Positions 7,320 to 10,465 of a DNA stretch of 10,465 nucleotides are shown piece by piece; within the stretch, counting starts at the first letter, position 1; each line of letters opens with the position of its first letter. The notes below the pieces were generated by a model. It made no database searches. It was not told where the DNA came from and saw only the letters and a program-made list of their open reading frames with translations. The stretch comes from Acidobacteriota bacterium (GTDB lineage Bacteria; Acidobacteriota; Blastocatellia; Pyrinomonadales; Pyrinomonadaceae), in assembly GCA_003222835.1 (NCBI GenBank), contig QHXE01000389.1:1-10465 (forward strand), in the 5' to 3' direction. Made by a program: the position numbers and the translations under genes.

Positions 7320-8366
7320 ATGGCGTTCAAATCACTGTTTAGTCTGTTCTCCAGCGACCTGGCAATTGACCTAGGCACGGCCAATACCCTGGTTTACGCG
7401 AAAGGGCGCGGCATCGTGGTCTCGGAACCTTCGATCGTTGCCATCAACAAAGTAACCAACGCCGTCGAGGCCGTGGGCCGCGACGCCAAAGACATGCTGG
7501 GGCGCACGCCGGGTAACATCGTCGCAATCCGTCCGATGAAGGATGGCGTGATTGCGAACTTTGAAGTGACTGAAAAGATGTTGCAGCACTTCATTCGCAA
7601 AGCGCACAACGGCAAGACTTGGGTCAGCCCACGCGTGGTCATCGGCATCCCTTCAGAAATTACCCAGGTCGAGCGGCGCGCGGTCGAAGACTCGGCTTAC
7701 CGCGCCAAAGCATCCGAAGTTTATCTCGTCGAAGAAGCGATGGCTGCGGCGATCGGCGCCGGACTGCCAATCACTGAAGCGTTCGGCAACATGATCGTAG
7801 ACATCGGCGGTGGCACGACGGACATCGCGGTGATTAGCTTGAGCGGCATCGTTTACTCGAAATCGGTGCGCGTCGCCGGCAACGAGATGGACGAAGCCAT
7901 AACCCAGTACATCAAACGGAAATACAATCTGCTGATCGGCGAACGCACGGCTGAGGCGATCAAGATCGAACTCGGCTCCGCGTTTCCACTGGACGAAGAA
8001 CTCTCGTTCGAAGTGCGCGGACGTAATCTGATCGAAGGAATCCCAAAAACGATTACGATTACCGACGAAGAAATTCGTGAGGCTTTGGCCGATTCAGTCT
8101 CGACGATCATCAATGCGGTCCGCGTCGCGTTGGAACGGACACCTCCGGAACTGTCCGCCGACATCGTCGAGCGGGGCATCGTCCTCACCGGCGGCGGCGC
8201 GCTCTTGAAGAACCTCGACAAACGACTCTCAATTGAAACCGGTCTCCCGGTTTCGTTGGCCGAAGATCCGCTTGCTTCGGTCGTGCTGGGTACGGGCAAG
8301 ATGCTTTCAGACTTTGATTTGCTCAAGCGGGTGAAATGGGACAATAGCTTGACGAGCGGAATGTAA
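7320..8366 (+). CDS. mreB: Rod shape-determining protein MreB
   Basis: Actin-like ATPase of 348 residues, the normal MreB length. It polymerises as membrane-bound filaments that steer side-wall peptidoglycan synthesis. Visible actin-fold motifs are phosphate 1 [14 protein letters not shown] (13-26), the connect/catalytic segment with Glu138 in [15 protein letters not shown], phosphate 2 DIGGGTTD (161-168) and the adenosine motif [14 protein letters not shown] (286-299). The N-terminal FKSLFSLFS can form the short amphipathic helix that attaches MreB to the inner membrane. All key residues are present. It opens the mreBCD-mrdA cluster and is separated from mreC by a 104-nt repeat-filled gap. 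Confidence 0.98.
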   Translation: MAFKSLFSLFSSDLAIDLGTANTLVYAKGRGIVVSEPSIVAINKVTNAVEAVGRDAKDMLGRTPGNIVAIRPMKDGVIANFEVTEKMLQHFIRKAHNGKTWVSPRVVIGIPSEITQVERRAVEDSAYRAKASEVYLVEEAMAAAIGAGLPITEAFGNMIVDIGGGTTDIAVISLSGIVYSKSVRVAGNEMDEAITQYIKRKYNLLIGERTAEAIKIELGSAFPLDEELSFEVRGRNLIEGIPKTITITDEEIREALADSVSTIINAVRVALERTPPELSADIVERGIVLTGGGALLKNLDKRLSIETGLPVSLAEDPLASVVLGTGKMLSDFDLLKRVKWDNSLTSGM

Positions 8367-8370
8367 CAAG

Positions 8371-8464
8371 ATTGCGGCGTGCGGATTTCGGATTGCGGAT
8401 TGGATTCGCACCGAAGTTGAAATAAAGCAGGACAATTCGCAATCCGAATTCCGCAATTCGCAAT
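8371..8464. repeat. Heptamer-based inverted repeat between mreB and mreC
   Basis: Arms 8371-8402 and 8433-8464 are reverse complements at 27 of 32 positions around a 30-nt spacer. Both arms are tandem 7-bp units: the left reads attgcgg, cgtgcgg, atttcgg, attgcgg, and the right reads caattcg, caatccg, aattccg, caattcg, caattca. The element occupies nearly the whole mreB-mreC gap and ends six nucleotides before the mreC ATG. It differs in sequence from the other repeats of the window. No T-run follows, so termination is unlikely, as expected inside an operon. Confidence 0.85.
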
Positions 8465-8470
8465 TCAGCC

Positions 8471-9379
8471 ATGGCTGCCATTCGCACTCAGAGAGAAATT
8501 CGTCAGCGCGCTCCCTGGTGGCTGATTGCTCTGCTGGCTCTGAATTTCGGCTTGATGACCTACGATGCTCGGGACGTTGCTACTAAACAGCGCAAGATTC
8601 GCACGATGGCGCAAACGGTCGCCGATCCTTTCGAGCGCGCCGGCGCGGGCGTGGGGAATTGGATCGGCGGATTCGTTGGCAGTTTCGGCGAACTGCGGCG
8701 CGCTTCCGCGGAGAACCAGCAATTACGCGAACAGGTCAAGCAAATGCAAATGGAGCTGCGCGACAATGCTCCAAAAGCGGCCGAGGCTGAGCGGCTCGAA
8801 AAACTTCTCGCCTTAAGTGCCAACCTCACCTACAAAACAGTCGCCGCGCGCGTGATTGCGAGAGATCCTTCGATGTGGTTCGACAATATCACCATCGATA
8901 AAGGCCGCTGGGCCGGCGTGGAAGTCAACATGCCTGTGGTCACGCCCGAAGGTATCGTCGGTCGCGTAATCTCGACCAGTCCCTTGAACGCGCAGGTGAT
9001 GCTGATCACCAACGAGAAATCCGGTGCCGGCGCTATCGTTGGCCAACTGGGCCAATCGAGCGCGTTGGGATCGATCAAGGGTCTCGGTGAATCCGGCCTG
9101 TTGGACATGCGTTACGTTTCCGGACTTGAAAAGGTCCAGTCCGGCGATATCGTCAAGACCACCGGGCAAGATGCGATCTATCCCCCAGGCTACAACGTGG
9201 GCGAAGTGGTCGAGGTCAAGTCAGGCTCGGCCACGCAGACCCAACTAATACACGTCCGGCCCGGCGCGGGGTTAGAGCGGCTCAAAGAAGTTGCCGTGCT
9301 GCTGTATCACCCGCCGCCACGGTCGGAATCGGATCAATCGCTCCCCAACGTGGAAAAGAAAGTCGGCGGTAGGCAGTAA
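8471..9379 (+). CDS. mreC: Rod shape-determining protein MreC
   Basis: Bitopic membrane protein of 302 residues that links MreB and MreD inside to the periplasmic synthases PBP2 and RodA. A basic cytoplasmic stub (RTQREIRQR) precedes one transmembrane helix (about 15-31). A coiled coil follows (about 74-115, ENQQLREQVKQMQMEL), then the two-lobed beta core (about 123-279) with the family segments ARVIARDPSMWFDNITIDKG (126-145) and VVTPEGIVGRV (156-166). The C-terminal 20 residues are proline-rich then polar and probably disordered. The final Arg-Gln codons and the stop fall inside the next intergenic repeat. There is no Shine-Dalgarno; a repeat hairpin ends just before the ATG. Confidence 0.96.
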   Translation: MAAIRTQREIRQRAPWWLIALLALNFGLMTYDARDVATKQRKIRTMAQTVADPFERAGAGVGNWIGGFVGSFGELRRASAENQQLREQVKQMQMELRDNAPKAAEAERLEKLLALSANLTYKTVAARVIARDPSMWFDNITIDKGRWAGVEVNMPVVTPEGIVGRVISTSPLNAQVMLITNEKSGAGAIVGQLGQSSALGSIKGLGESGLLDMRYVSGLEKVQSGDIVKTTGQDAIYPPGYNVGEVVEVKSGSATQTQLIHVRPGAGLERLKEVAVLLYHPPPRSESDQSLPNVEKKVGGRQ

Positions 9380-9498
9380 TCAGTCGGCAGGAAAACCAAT
9401 AAGAGAGCCAGCGTGGTCACTCATAATGATAGAAAGCAAGCGAGACTCAGGGATGATCCGGTCGTTTCCTGCCTCCTGCCTTCTGCCTACTGCCTACT
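9369..9498. repeat. Heptamer-based inverted repeat between mreC and mreD
   Basis: The left arm 9369-9394 (gtaggcag...cggcaggaaa) pairs with the right arm 9465-9497, which begins tttcctgcc and ends tactgcctac. The right arm contains four tandem heptamers (tgcctcc, tgccttc, tgcctac, tgcctac; 9470-9497) and is longer than the left arm by about one heptamer. About 70 nt of unrelated sequence separate the arms. The element supplies the last codons and stop of mreC and ends about nine nucleotides before the mreD ATG. Confidence 0.75.
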
Positions 9499-9507
9499 GT
9501 TTTTCCC

Positions 9508-10053
9508 ATGCGTCAACTGAAAATCGCGGCGGTATTAATCGTCGCTATTGCTTTACAATCTGCGCTGCGTGCCGTTTGGCAACCACTGGCTTATGTGGAT
9601 CTCACGTTGGTTCTCGTGGTCCATTTTGCGCTGCAACGCGAGCCGCTGAATGCGTTGTTTGTGGCCGCGGCCGCCGGCTTGACCTTGGACGCGCTGGGGG
9701 GCGGGTTGTTGGGAGCCGGAGGCTTTTCAAAAGTGCTCACTACCTACGCAGTTTACTTTGTAGCGCAGCGGGTGATGCTCGATACTACGCTTCTGCGTAT
9801 TCCGGTTTTGGCAGGGGCCAGTCTGATTGATAATGTGGTCTACGTCGGCATGCATCGGCTGTTGGGGCAAACGCCGCCCATGCCCTTCGTGCAGTCACTG
9901 TCGTACAAACTGATTGCGACGACGGTAGTCGGCACCACTTTGCTCTACCTGTATGATTCTTACTTCAGCGCGAAGGCCCGGCAGCGGCAACAATTCACGG
10001 TGCGTCGCCGGGTGGCCCGACGAGGGACGAGCTCCTTGAGAAGAGGGAGATGA
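9508..10053 (+). CDS. mreD: Rod shape-determining protein MreD
   Basis: Integral membrane protein of 181 residues with about five or six predicted transmembrane helices (near 5-20, 28-41, 47-61, 70-87, 98-118, 131-150). Typical MreD features are the early PLAYVDLTLVLVVHFAL segment and GLTLDALGGGLLGAGGF, the conserved loop region. It joins MreB and MreC in the elongasome. Sequence conservation is low in this family, so identity rests on helices, size and its place after mreC. The cytoplasmic tail is longer and more basic than usual: residues 161-181 hold eight arginines. Its last codons (agagggaga) partly resemble the repeat that follows the gene, so the tail may have been extended by a repeat. 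Confidence 0.92.
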   Translation: MRQLKIAAVLIVAIALQSALRAVWQPLAYVDLTLVLVVHFALQREPLNALFVAAAAGLTLDALGGGLLGAGGFSKVLTTYAVYFVAQRVMLDTTLLRIPVLAGASLIDNVVYVGMHRLLGQTPPMPFVQSLSYKLIATTVVGTTLLYLYDSYFSAKARQRQQFTVRRRVARRGTSSLRRGR

Positions 10054-10075
10054 ATGTGAGCACTTGGGTTAACTC

Positions 10076-10157
10076 CCTCACCCTTTGGGAGAGGAAGCCT
10101 AAGCCAAGAACAAAGCACACAGGCAACTAAGCTCAAAAGACTAAGCACTAAGCACTT
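10076..10157. repeat. Repeat-bearing gap between mreD and mrdA
   Basis: The gap contains a short hairpin, cctcaccc (10076-10083) against gggagagg (10087-10094), seven of eight pairs with a 3-nt loop. A tandem heptamer ctaagca-ctaagca-ctt follows at 10141-10157, ending five nucleotides before the mrdA ATG. No T-run follows the hairpin, which argues against a terminator. The stretch between them (10095-10140) has no recognisable feature beyond a partial ctaag copy near 10127. Confidence 0.55.
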
Positions 10158-10162
10158 CCCAA

Positions 10163-10465
10163 ATGAAATTCACTGACGATTCACAAAACCTCCGCGGCCG
10201 GTTGCGCCTGATTCAGGCCTTGGTGATGGTGCTGCTCGGCGTTCTCAGTGTCCGGCTCTACCTGTTGCAAATAGTCAACGGCGAGCACTATGCCGAGATT
10301 GCTGAGAACCAGCGCATCCGGTTGCTTCCGATTCCGGCGCCCCGCGGCGTGATCTTCGATCGGAACGGAAAACTACTGGTTGACTCAAAACCGATTTACA
10401 GCATCATCCTTTCGCGCGAAGACACGAAAGGTATCGACCGCTACGCGCTGATAAAGCCGCTCGCC
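10163..10465 (+). CDS. mrdA: Penicillin-binding protein 2, N-terminal part (runs off window)
   Basis: Open for 101 codons to the window edge. PBP2 is the class B transpeptidase that cross-links peptidoglycan during cell elongation, working with RodA and the MreBCD scaffold. Visible here are a short cytoplasmic N-terminus (MKFTDDSQNLRGRL), one transmembrane helix (about 15-35, LIQALVMVLLGVLSVRLYLL), then the start of the pedestal region: GEHYAEIAENQRIR followed by the diagnostic PAPRGVIFDRNGKLLVDSKP (about 58-77). The transpeptidase domain with its SxxK serine lies outside the window. The position directly after mreD is the usual one, and rodA is expected downstream. No Shine-Dalgarno is present; the ATG follows a tandem heptamer repeat. 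Confidence 0.95.
   Translation, partial: MKFTDDSQNLRGRLRLIQALVMVLLGVLSVRLYLLQIVNGEHYAEIAENQRIRLLPIPAPRGVIFDRNGKLLVDSKPIYSIILSREDTKGIDRYALIKPLA

Noticed and set aside
7853..8344. Open frame of 163 codons on the minus strand within mreB
   Set aside because: Serine/arginine-rich translation typical of an antisense shadow of a conserved gene; mreB motifs on the + strand are unmistakable.
9291..9830. Open frame of 179 codons on the + strand across the mreC-mreD junction
   Set aside because: It runs out of frame through the end of mreC, the repeat and the first half of mreD; its translation has no family features.
8371..10157. CRISPR-like arrangement of short repeats
   Set aside because: The units are contiguous 7-mers with no unique spacers of constant length, and no cas genes are present.
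1..10465. tRNA, rRNA, riboswitch or toxin-antitoxin genes
   Set aside because: No cloverleaf, conserved rRNA segment, known riboswitch core or paired small genes could be found in the gaps, which are filled mostly by repeats.

Overview
The window is a bacterial chromosomal stretch with every recognisable gene on the + strand and no gene-free gap above about 220 bases. I infer an Acidobacteriota-like soil bacterium, perhaps of the Blastocatellia/Pyrinomonadales type. The grounds are the gene mix (secreted S9 peptidase, FecR protein with C-terminal Ig-like domains, GGDEF gene beside mreB), the moderate GC content, the rarity of Shine-Dalgarno sequences, and many palindromic intergenic repeats. 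The phylum assignment is inference and no marker gene proves it.

Left part (1-4200): a secreted prolyl-oligopeptidase-family (S9) peptidase is followed 13 nt later by a small Dabb-family alpha/beta-barrel protein, probably as one transcript. Next comes a membrane-anchored PHP-domain metallohydrolase of the CehA/McbA type. Three copies of one long imperfect inverted repeat (39-bp arms built from 8-bp units) lie before the peptidase, before the PHP gene and after the PHP gene. The third copy is interrupted by a 30-bp palindrome bordered by a perfect 8-bp direct repeat, which looks like a minimal transposable-element insertion or remnant.

Middle part (4205-7152): a membrane-anchored FecR-domain protein with fibronectin-III-like and Ig-like C-terminal domains, then a soluble diguanylate cyclase (degenerate receiver-like region, GAF, GGDEF with an intact RxxD inhibitory site). 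They are separated by a perfect-armed 18-bp palindrome and a related second copy.

Right part (7320-10465): the elongasome operon mreB-mreC-mreD followed by the start of a class B penicillin-binding protein 2 gene (mrdA), which runs off the window after 101 codons. MreB filaments, MreC and MreD form the membrane scaffold that directs PBP2 during side-wall peptidoglycan synthesis, so a rod-shaped cell is expected. The leader before mreB is the one substantial gap with no repeat hairpin and is the likeliest site of the operon promoter.

The most unusual structure is intergenic. The gaps within the mre-mrdA operon, the FecR-cyclase gap and the S9 leader each hold a repeat, drawn from five different families. 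Most of these are built from degenerate 7- or 8-bp tandem units, often set as facing inverted arms, and most end 5-10 nt before the next start codon, where a Shine-Dalgarno sequence would normally be. All alignments and counts were made by eye.
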